Shown in pieces: positions 7,280 to 14,476 of a stretch of DNA of 64,000 nucleotides. Numbering within the stretch: the first letter of the stretch is position 1; each line of letters starts with the position of its first letter. Made by a program: the position numbers and the translations under genes. The notes below the pieces were generated by a model that saw only the letters and a list, made by a program, of their open reading frames with translations, searched no databases and was not told the DNA's origin. Location: NCBI GenBank assembly GCA_000621905.1, contig JHXB01000008.1, positions 1 through 64,000 on the forward strand. The letters are read 5' to 3'. The stretch comes from Lachnospiraceae bacterium NC2004 (GTDB lineage Bacteria; Bacillota; Clostridia; Lachnospirales; Lachnospiraceae).

Positions 7280-7918
7280 ATGTCGGGGTTGAAACCTTTC
7301 CTGAATTATCAGGATCAAATTAAAAATCTTACCTCAAAAAAGGGATTGATAATAGGCAATCTTTCTTTTGCTGAGGAAAAATTGAGTGAAATTCGTTATT
7401 ACGCTCTTATCGACGGTTACAAGTCCATCTTTTATGATTACACCACACGCACATATCTACCAGACACCACTTTCGAAGATATAGTCAATCTGTATGACTT
7501 TGATGAGAAATTACGCCTACTCATATTCAAATACATCTGCCACATAGAACAAAGAATTCGCTCCCAGATTTCCTACCACTTTTGTGATAAGTATTCATCC
7601 AACCAGAATGATTACCTTGATCCGAATAACTATAACTATTCCAGACGTAACCACAATGGAATAAACAAACTGATACAGCTTCTTACATATAATGCCAACA
7701 TCAGCTCGGCACATGACTATATCGTTTATCAGCGCAGGAAATATCAAAATGTACCTTTATGGGCTGTTGTGAATACACTTACAATAGGAAAACCACAGGG
7801 TCTGTCCCCGTGGTTTTCCTTTGGTTTTCAGAGTGAGCTTGAAACCCATATGAACGCTATAGTTAAGAAATATGGGCTGACTAAGAAGAAAAGGAAAAAA
7901 GGGGAGAATAAAGGGTGA
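7280..7918 (+). pseudogene. Abi_2 (AbiD/AbiF-like) abortive-infection protein, C-terminal third lost
   Basis: The product begins MSGLKPFLNYQDQIKNLTSK and keeps the Abi_2 features RYYALIDGYKSIFYD, FEDIVNLYDFDEKLRLLIFK, IEQRIRSQISYHF (an R-x5-H motif that fits one HEPN signature) and VPLWAVVNTLTIG. At residue 172 the family sequence stops at a long hairpin (7786-7820). The C-terminal half, including the second HEPN signature (RNxxAHxxRLxN type), is missing and replaced by about 40 basic residues. Family members are usually near 300 residues; this one has 212. The ATG at 7280 is chosen for its AGGAA site. If translated, the toxin is probably inactive as an RNase. Confidence 0.65.
7786..7820 (+). 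repeat. Long hairpin inside the abi gene at the truncation point
   Basis: AGGAAAACCAC (7786-7796) pairs perfectly with GTGGTTTTCCT (7810-7820). An inner GGG/CCC encloses a TCTGT loop. It looks like a terminator fused in frame into the gene and marks the place where the Abi_2 similarity ends. Confidence 0.6.
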
Positions 7919-7932
7919 GCGTAGGCTCACCC
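7913..7932. terminator. Bidirectional terminator between abi and the 7945-8739 gene
   Basis: GGGTGAGC (7913-7920) and GCTCACCC (7925-7932) enclose GTAG. The abi stop codon is inside the left arm. T-rich sequence follows on the plus side (AATCTTTCT) and also on the minus side (TTTATTCT). Confidence 0.6.
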
Positions 7933-7944
7933 CAATCTTTCTAA

Positions 7945-8739
7945 TTATATTTTCTTGTATTTCTTAGTTTTATAAGTGTACTTGTAAAATCTGTCACCCC
8001 TAAACACCTTGCAGTATTTAAGGTTGGCATAATCAACAACCATTCCACTATATTTCTTGCTCTTAACTTTAAGCGTAGCAAGCTTCTTTCTTGATTTGCT
8101 TAAACTATTGGTTTCTTCGAGTTTAACCAGATTCACTTTACACAACGACAATTTCTGCATCATAAGATTAGTATACTGAGTATAAATAAGCTCTTTGCTA
8201 CTTCCTTTTCCTATAAATCTTGTGTATCCGGACTTTTTAAATGTACTTACCTTATCCATCCCATCAGGAGTGAGCTTATACAAGGTTCTAGAGTATGGAC
8301 TAACGCTTGTAGCAATGGTATCTAAGGTTATAACATATCCTTCAGAAACATCTTCTATCGAACCGTCATATGTATTTATAATTGCATTTCCTGAGATGCT
8401 ATATACATAAGTCTGTAGTTTCCCTTCAAAATCTATACAGTCACTGCGGTCGGATATATATACATTTCCACCATACACCGTTACTATATTCCTGAAGTTA
8501 TACTTTTTGCTTTCTATCTTGACCAATTCATCAGTTAAACCACTACTGTAATCATAGTGATACAATATATCATTATCAAGGTAATAACCGTCCTCACCGT
8601 TGGAATATGTATATTTATATGGTTTCGATGTAGCTTTATACTCATTATCAGCAGCTTTAGAAACAGCAAATCCCTCAGTGAGTATAGATAAAGACACAAT
8701 AGTTACAATCGCAAATACAAATTTTTTAATACTATTCAT
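7945..8739 (-). CDS. Secreted protein of unknown function
   Basis: 264 residues. The start is MNSIKKFVFAIVTIVSLSIL with a GGAGG 11 bases upstream. Residues 1-30 form a signal peptide ending near VSKAADNE, so the protein is exported. The mature part is rich in Tyr, Lys and Ser with beta-strand patterns (YYLDNDILYHYDYSSG, YVYSISGNAIINTYDGSIED, DYANLKYCKVFRGDRFYKYT), reminiscent of beta-propeller-like cell-surface proteins, but no named domain is recognised. It is monocistronic, between a bidirectional terminator and a phage-repressor relic. Confidence 0.65.
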   Translation of the reverse strand: MNSIKKFVFAIVTIVSLSILTEGFAVSKAADNEYKATSKPYKYTYSNGEDGYYLDNDILYHYDYSSGLTDELVKIESKKYNFRNIVTVYGGNVYISDRSDCIDFEGKLQTYVYSISGNAIINTYDGSIEDVSEGYVITLDTIATSVSPYSRTLYKLTPDGMDKVSTFKKSGYTRFIGKGSSKELIYTQYTNLMMQKLSLCKVNLVKLEETNSLSKSRKKLATLKVKSKKYSGMVVDYANLKYCKVFRGDRFYKYTYKTKKYKKI

Positions 8740-8933
8740 ATAATCATAAACCTCCATACAACCAGTATAAAACTATAGCAATATGTAGAATTCATCAATT
8801 ATGCCACCGACACCCTCATTGTTGTCAACATGATAACACCAAAAGAAGCCTAATACAATAAAGTGTAACTTTACTTGTTAATCTTAAAATATATAATGAA
8901 ATCTCAGTGTGATGAGCTTGCATTTAGTCCTGA

Positions 8934-9155
8934 TTCACTACAAAAAACATCCATGAACAGATAGTATACGTCAGACAACAAGAATCCGTTGAGAATGGCG
9001 AGATAGGCATTTTCGGACTTGATGGCAAGTCATACATTAAGAAAATGAGGAGCACTCCTGACGGGAACTTCCTCATTTTACTCAATCCAAAATATGAACC
9101 TATACCGATTAATAGCGCCAGTTCATTCAAGGTTTTTGGTAAGGTTCTTCAGTAA
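8934..9155 (+). pseudogene. C-terminal fragment of an S24/LexA-like phage repressor
   Basis: The plus strand encodes IVYVRQQESVENGEIGIFGL, DGKSYIKKMRSTPDGNFLIL and NPKYEPI...FKVFGKVLQ before a TAA at 9153. This matches the end of the S24 peptidase domain of phage repressors, including the region of the catalytic Lys (SYIKKM). The frame is closed upstream by stops at about 8931, and there is no helix-turn-helix half, so it is a relic. A strong terminator follows. Confidence 0.65.
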
Positions 9156-9173
9156 AGTGGCTGTCCTACACAG

Positions 9174-9210
9174 AGAGATTTTAGGAACTCAGTTCCTAAA
9201 ACCTCTTTTT
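9174..9210 (+). terminator. Terminator after the repressor relic
   Basis: TTTTAGGAAC (9179-9188) and GTTCCTAAAA (9192-9201) form a perfect ten-pair stem with a TCA loop. Outer AGAG/CTCT pairs and a TTTTT run (9206-9210) complete it. Confidence 0.8.
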
Positions 9211-9256
9211 CAGTAATTAAGTTACCCAACTCTCATAAAAAACAACTCGATAAACC

Positions 9257-10129
9257 TCAATCACTTTTTTCGTCACTCACATTGTCAGAAATTAGACTTT
9301 GTTTTATTCCTTCGAGTGCCTTGGTATTGCTCCTTAATATATTTAACTGTCTATACGCCTTTTCGCGTAATAGCTTTAACCTATCAATTTGAGATAGACC
9401 TTGTCTTATTAGATCAGCATTTGTATCTTCCAAATTTATAAGAACCACAAGTTCCTCCGCCGAAGCATAGTCTCTTATATTAGGACTCATCCCCTTTGTC
9501 CCAGTTTCCTTTCTCCACTGCGACGCAGTTTTTCCAAATAAAGCCATATTTAAAACATCTGCCTCTGAGGCATATGTATAAGTCATCTCTTGTGGTGTCA
9601 ATTCTGGTGTAATCAAGAATTCTTTAACAGCATCTGTATGGATTCTGTAATTTATTTTTGTCAGCTCTCTTTTAGCATCCCATCCTAGTCTTAGCCTTTC
9701 GGATTCGTCTTTCTTTAATCGCTGATAATCTTTAATCAAATACAACTTGAATTCCAGAGAAACCCATGAAACAAACTCAAAAGCTATATCTGAATGTGCA
9801 TATGTACCTCCATATCTTCCTGCTTTTGAAGTGATTCCTACGGCATTCATGCGCTCAATCCATTGGGAAGGAGTCATTATCAATCTTCCCGGTTCATTTC
9901 TAACCGTCTGGAATTCCATACGGTTAAAATCCGGGTTATATAACTGTTCCCACATCGCCAAATAATCTATTGTAGAGTAAGCACTCATCCAATTTGATAT
10001 TACTATTCTCGGATCATCCGGATTCTTATACTTGGCAATATCAGTCAAAGAAATATACGCTTCTTCATTTGCTACATCACCCATAATACTTACTTTAGTG
10101 CCATTAACTTCTATTGAATGTTTCTTCAT
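9257..10129 (-). CDS. KilA-N domain DNA-binding protein (intact paralogue)
   Basis: 290 residues. The KilA-N domain covers about residues 1-130 (AYISLTDIAKYKNPDDPRIV; GRLIMTPSQWIERMNAVGIT; YGGTYAHSDIAFEFVSWVSL). A helical, charged C-terminal region follows (WRKETGTKGMSPNIRDYASA; IDRLKLLREKAYRQLNILRS). KilA-N proteins bind DNA and are found in phages and mobile islands; the target here is unknown. AAGGAGG stands at a good distance before the ATG at 10129. It is a paralogue of the decayed gene at 1477-2012, pointing to duplication followed by loss of one copy. It ends the accessory zone; core genes begin next. Confidence 0.75.
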   Translation of the reverse strand: MKKHSIEVNGTKVSIMGDVANEEAYISLTDIAKYKNPDDPRIVISNWMSAYSTIDYLAMWEQLYNPDFNRMEFQTVRNEPGRLIMTPSQWIERMNAVGITSKAGRYGGTYAHSDIAFEFVSWVSLEFKLYLIKDYQRLKKDESERLRLGWDAKRELTKINYRIHTDAVKEFLITPELTPQEMTYTYASEADVLNMALFGKTASQWRKETGTKGMSPNIRDYASAEELVVLINLEDTNADLIRQGLSQIDRLKLLREKAYRQLNILRSNTKALEGIKQSLISDNVSDEKSD

Positions 10130-10201
10130 ATATAGCAGTCCTCCTTAAAGCTAGTAGTATAATCAGGTCTTCTTAAATTAATTCTCCTTCCGATGCCCTA
10201 T

Positions 10202-11668
10202 TTATCTTTGTTTTTGGCTTTTATCTTCTCCGACGGTCTTGTAGAATTCATCTACGTCAACCTCCAAACGCACCGTATAATCGGGCTTTACGCCGATGTT
10301 GACCAACTGAACCACCGTCTCCACATGTCCCGTATGTGGAAACATATCAACAGCCACACCTTCGACAAGTTCATACCCATTCTCACCAAGCCACTTAACA
10401 TCACGAGCAAGCGTCGCCGGATCGCAACTTACATATACCACGCGAGCCGGATTCATTTTCACAATTGTCTCTAGAGCCTTAACGTCACAGCCCTTTCTCG
10501 GTGGATCTACAACTATAACATCTGCGCTGACATTGTGCTCCTCGTACTCACGAGGCAGAACCTCCTCAGCCTTTCCGACATAAAATGTCGTATTCTTAAT
10601 ATCGTTAAGCTCGGCATTTGCAATCGCATCATCAATAGCCTCAGGCACAATCTCAACGCCGTAAACATGCTTAGCCTTGCCTGCTAAGAACAGCGAAATC
10701 GTTCCAATACCACAATATACATCCCATACGACTTCATCCCCTGAAAGGTCCGCATACTCAAGCGCCTTAGAATAAAGCACTTCGGTCTGCACAGGGTTAA
10801 CCTGATAAAACGACCTCGCCTGAATCCTGTAATTCACGCCGCCGATACTGTCAATTATATAGTCATTACCGTAGATAGTAACCGTCTTATCTCCAAGAAT
10901 CCTATTAGTTTTGTCCTTATTAATATTTATGCAAATGCTTGCTACTCCGTCAACACGCGTAAGAGTGTCAACCACCTCATCTGCGTAAGGAAGCGAATCA
11001 GCATTGATAACCAAGCAAACCATAATCTCGCCGCTACTTACGGCAATCCTGGTTACAATATGCCTGACAATCCCTGTATGACTAACTTCGTCATACGGAG
11101 GTATAGCATACTCCTCCATAAATCCTTTAACCGCCTCGACAATCTCAACATTAGATGGATGTTGAATCTTACAATCCGAGTAATTAATTATGTCATGAGA
11201 CCTCATCGCATAAAAACCGGTTACGATATTGTTATCCTTGTCACGTCCAACCGGAAACTGTGCTTTGTTCCTATAATTCCAAGGACTAGAACCATCTTTA
11301 TTCATGCCGATTATATCTTTAATTCTACTCTCAGCATCGCCAATCCCGCCTATCCTCTTAAGACAATTAACCACCTTATTGTACTTAAACTTAAGCTGCG
11401 CTTCATAAGACAAATGCTGAAGTGAACAGCCACCACACCTCTTAGAAACAGGACAGTTAGGCTCCACCCTGTCAGGGCTCGCTTTTATAACCTTATCAAG
11501 ATGAGCGTATCCGTAATTCTTCTTAAGCTTGGTGACAGTAACTTTAACCCTGTCCCCAATAACGGCATCCTTAACAAATAGTGGGAAGCCATCGACCTTA
11601 CCGATGCCTTCCCCTTCATTAGTCATATCTGTGATTGTAATATCTAATTTAGTATTCTTGGTTATCAT
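10202..11668 (-). CDS. rlmD: 23S rRNA (uracil-5-)-methyltransferase, RlmD/RumA type
   Basis: 488 residues. An N-terminal TRAM RNA-binding domain (about 5-60) is followed by an iron-sulfur segment with CPVSKRCGGC, then the SAM-binding fold (DVYCGIGTISLFLAGKAKHV, VDPPRKGCD) and the catalytic cysteine in VYVSCDPATLARD near residue 425. It uses S-adenosylmethionine to form 5-methyluridine in 23S rRNA; related enzymes act on other uridines, so the exact position is inference. The ATG overlaps the yhaM stop (ATGA), showing translational coupling. Confidence 0.88.
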   Translation of the reverse strand: MITKNTKLDITITDMTNEGEGIGKVDGFPLFVKDAVIGDRVKVTVTKLKKNYGYAHLDKVIKASPDRVEPNCPVSKRCGGCSLQHLSYEAQLKFKYNKVVNCLKRIGGIGDAESRIKDIIGMNKDGSSPWNYRNKAQFPVGRDKDNNIVTGFYAMRSHDIINYSDCKIQHPSNVEIVEAVKGFMEEYAIPPYDEVSHTGIVRHIVTRIAVSSGEIMVCLVINADSLPYADEVVDTLTRVDGVASICININKDKTNRILGDKTVTIYGNDYIIDSIGGVNYRIQARSFYQVNPVQTEVLYSKALEYADLSGDEVVWDVYCGIGTISLFLAGKAKHVYGVEIVPEAIDDAIANAELNDIKNTTFYVGKAEEVLPREYEEHNVSADVIVVDPPRKGCDVKALETIVKMNPARVVYVSCDPATLARDVKWLGENGYELVEGVAVDMFPHTGHVETVVQLVNIGVKPDYTVRLEVDVDEFYKTVGEDKSQKQR

Positions 11669-12624
11669 TCTTTATACTTATCCTTACTAGTTGTGCGTCT
11701 TATAGGAGTGTCAAGCAATCTGTTGTAAGCTGACCATTCAGTGCCCTGCTGTTGTTTAACAGCTTCCTTGAAAGTCTCTAACTTAGCATCCATGTTGTCC
11801 GCATGATGAAGTGCCCACGCCTCCATAAGAGCAGGTCTCTTAGGCGATCCAAACTCAAGCTCACCATGATGAGATGCAATCAAATGAAGAAGCTCATTTC
11901 TAAGTACAGAAGGGAAATTGTCGATAGAAGCAATAGCCTTATCAATAGCCATAATTCCTATAACAATATGTCCTAAAAGCTGTCCACAGTCTGTGTATTC
12001 ATTGGTAGGAAATGTAGACAACTCAGCCATCTTACCAATATCATGAAGTGCGGCTGCAGTAACCAAAAGATCCCTGTTCATATCAGGATAAAGAGTGCAC
12101 ATAAAATTACAAATCTTAACAACATGACTTGTGTGCTCTAAAAGCCCACCCACAAAGCCGTGGTGAACAGACTTAGCAGCACTGTGATTCTTAAATCCCT
12201 TAATAAACTTCTCATCATCAACAAAGAAATGCGTAATTAACTTCTTAAGATGCGGTTCCGTAACCTTGTTAAGAATCTCCATCATTTCCTTATACATCTC
12301 TTCAATATCATATTCCGAAGCCGGTATATAATCAGCAAGGTTATACTGTCCCTCAGAAACAGTGTATACTCTGTCAATATTCATCTGGAGCTTACCCTGA
12401 TAGCTGGTGATTCTTCCATCAACCTTAACAAAATCTCCGGTATTAAACTCTTCAATACCGGGATTGGATACATCCCATACTTTACCGTCAAGAAGGCCCG
12501 TCTTGTCCTGTAAAGTCACACTATAATATGTCTTGCCCGTCTTAGAAACAAGAGCATCCGCTTTCTTGCAGAAGTAAATCTCTGCAACATTCATGCCCTC
12601 TCTAAGGTCTTCTATATACTTCAT
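11665..12624 (-). CDS. yhaM: 3'-5' exoribonuclease YhaM family (OB-fold plus HD domain)
   Basis: 319 residues. An OB-fold nucleic-acid binding domain at about 12-95 (KTGKTYYSVTLQDKTGLLDG; GRITSYQGKLQMNIDRV) is followed by an HD phosphohydrolase domain (HHGFVGGLLEHTSHVVKICN, AAALHDIGKMAELS, LLHLIASHHGELEFG). This order and length match YhaM/CBF1, a cytosolic metal-dependent exonuclease that trims RNA and DNA from the 3' end. GGAG precedes the ATG. It is in one operon with yqeY upstream and rlmD downstream. Confidence 0.87.
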   Translation of the reverse strand: MKYIEDLREGMNVAEIYFCKKADALVSKTGKTYYSVTLQDKTGLLDGKVWDVSNPGIEEFNTGDFVKVDGRITSYQGKLQMNIDRVYTVSEGQYNLADYIPASEYDIEEMYKEMMEILNKVTEPHLKKLITHFFVDDEKFIKGFKNHSAAKSVHHGFVGGLLEHTSHVVKICNFMCTLYPDMNRDLLVTAAALHDIGKMAELSTFPTNEYTDCGQLLGHIVIGIMAIDKAIASIDNFPSVLRNELLHLIASHHGELEFGSPKRPALMEAWALHHADNMDAKLETFKEAVKQQQGTEWSAYNRLLDTPIRRTTSKDKYKE

Positions 12625-12635
12625 AAACTTCTCCT

Positions 12636-13073
12636 TTACTTACAAAGCTCAGCCACAATCTGGTTGATAAGCTTGCCGTCAGCCTTGCCCTTAAGTTCAG
12701 GCATGACACTCTTCATAATCTGTCCCTTGTTGCCTGTTGCAACAACATCCGCAAACTTCTCGTTGATAAATGCTTTAATCTCGTCTTCAGACATCATCTT
12801 AGGTGCAAACTCCTCGATGACCTTCATGCGAAACTCATACTCACTCTTAAGCTCAGCTCTATCGTCAGGGCAAGAGTCGACCTGCTCTTTAACAGTCTTA
12901 AGCTCCTTCATAATAACCTGATTAACCATATCCTCAGGAATATCTTCTCTACATCCCGCATCAATGCCGGCCTTCTTAACAGCGGAAACAAGCGAAGAAA
13001 TCGCATCCTTTCTCGCCTTATCTCTAGCCTTCATTGCAGCAATCATAGCTTTTTGTAACTCATCTAAACTCAT
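12636..13073 (-). CDS. yqeY: GatB/YqeY domain-containing protein
   Basis: 145 residues covering the whole YqeY family: MSLDELQKAMIAAMKARDKA, then RKDAISSLVSAVKKAGID and the C-terminal GKADGKLINQIVAELCK. The family resembles the tail domain of the GatB amidotransferase subunit that contacts tRNA; free YqeY has no settled function. GGAGG lies 7 bases before the ATG at 13073; a longer frame to 13091 lacks a site. It is followed closely by yhaM on the same strand. Confidence 0.85.
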   Translation of the reverse strand: MSLDELQKAMIAAMKARDKARKDAISSLVSAVKKAGIDAGCREDIPEDMVNQVIMKELKTVKEQVDSCPDDRAELKSEYEFRMKVIEEFAPKMMSEDEIKAFINEKFADVVATGNKGQIMKSVMPELKGKADGKLINQIVAELCK

Positions 13074-13112
13074 GTTAAATCCTCCAATCAAAATAAATAT
13101 GTATACATTATA

Positions 13113-14456
13113 TCACGCTTCGCTCTCTTTTACATTATTATTCTTAAAGAACCTTAAAAATGCATAAACAACCGGAATGCAACATATAATCCATGTAATC
13201 GGCTCCGTAAAGCATATCGCGGTATACCCAAGCGGTTTAACAAATAACATAACCGCTATAACCTTGCCAATCATCTCCAGATTACTCGCAATAATCGGAA
13301 GCATTTTCTCACCGAGTCCCTGAAGCATGCTCCTTAAAGTTCCAAGAATCACAAGGAAGAAATAGAATGGCGTATTAATCCTAAGATATTTAGCACCAAG
13401 TGCAATTATCTTGGAATTATCCGAACCGGTTATACTCCTAATCAACTCATCACCACCAAAATACGCAATGAGAATAACTATAACCGACCATGTAAAACCA
13501 ATCGCAAATACATTATACAATCCCTTCTTAACTCGATCCAACTTACCTGCTCCGTAGTTCTGACTTGCAAATGTTGATATAGTCTGCGAAAGAATTGCAA
13601 CCGGCGTCATAAATACTTCGCTCGCCTTTCTGGCAGCCACATGAGCAGCAATAGTACCAGTTCCAAGCCCATTAATTCCGGTCTGCAGAATAACGGTTCC
13701 CACGTTAACAATAACAAACATAAGACTCATAGCCAATCCAGACGCAAGAAGCTCCTTAACAAGATCACCCTCAATCTTAAAATCTTCCCTACTAACCTTA
13801 AGATCAGGGCAGAACAGGATTACATATAAAAAGCACAACACTCCTGAAAATGCCTGCGCAAGCACGGTAGCATACGCAGCTCCCTGCACTCCGAGTTTAA
13901 ATACTCCAATAAACAACAAGTCAAGTCCAACATTAGACAGTGATGAAATGATAAGAAAAACAAGCGGAGCAGTAGTATTACCAACAGCTCTAAGTATTGA
14001 CGCCCACATATTGTAAAACGTTGTCACAACAAGACAACATACTATAACAACAATGTACGAATACCCTGTATCAAACACCTCTGCAGGAGTCTTAATAAGC
14101 TTCATAATAGGCTTAAGCATAACAAGCATAATAGCAGTCAGAAGAAGACTTACCATAATTGCCAACTTAATAGTTCCCGCAATTGATTTCTTCATCATCT
14201 TGATATCGCCCGCACCAAAATTCCTTGATATAAGCAAAGCAAAACCATTGGTCATACCAAAACAGAACGACAGCACAAGCCCATATATAACACTTACCGT
14301 ACCGACGGCAGAAAGGGCATCATCACCAAGAAGATGCCCGACAATTGCTGTATCAGCTATATTATAAAACTGCTGGAAAATGTTACTTAACAGTAACGGA
14401 AATGCAAAAAGCAATATAAGCCTAGTTATATTGCCTTTGGTCATATCTAACTTCAT
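13113..14456 (-). CDS. MATE family multidrug/cation efflux transporter
   Basis: 447 residues with about 12 membrane segments. The first lines are typical of MATE exporters: ITRLILLFAFPLLLSNIFQQ then FYNIADTAIVGHLLGDDALS and AVGTVSVIYGLVLSFCFGMT. The middle repeats the pattern in a second half (ASGLAMSLMFVIVNVGTVIL). Such pumps move drugs or metabolites out with Na+ or H+; no substrate can be assigned. AGAGAGG precedes the ATG. It is probably first in the transcript that continues to yqeY, yhaM and rlmD. Confidence 0.87.
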   Translation of the reverse strand: MKLDMTKGNITRLILLFAFPLLLSNIFQQFYNIADTAIVGHLLGDDALSAVGTVSVIYGLVLSFCFGMTNGFALLISRNFGAGDIKMMKKSIAGTIKLAIMVSLLLTAIMLVMLKPIMKLIKTPAEVFDTGYSYIVVIVCCLVVTTFYNMWASILRAVGNTTAPLVFLIISSLSNVGLDLLFIGVFKLGVQGAAYATVLAQAFSGVLCFLYVILFCPDLKVSREDFKIEGDLVKELLASGLAMSLMFVIVNVGTVILQTGINGLGTGTIAAHVAARKASEVFMTPVAILSQTISTFASQNYGAGKLDRVKKGLYNVFAIGFTWSVIVILIAYFGGDELIRSITGSDNSKIIALGAKYLRINTPFYFFLVILGTLRSMLQGLGEKMLPIIASNLEMIGKVIAVMLFVKPLGYTAICFTEPITWIICCIPVVYAFLRFFKNNNVKESEA

Positions 14457-14476
14457 ACAATACCTCTCTTTGATAA

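Noticed and set aside
8924-9130. Minus-strand ORF MNELALLIGIGSYFGLSKMR...
   Set aside because: The plus strand carries clear S24 repressor remnant coding; the minus ORF is its shadow.
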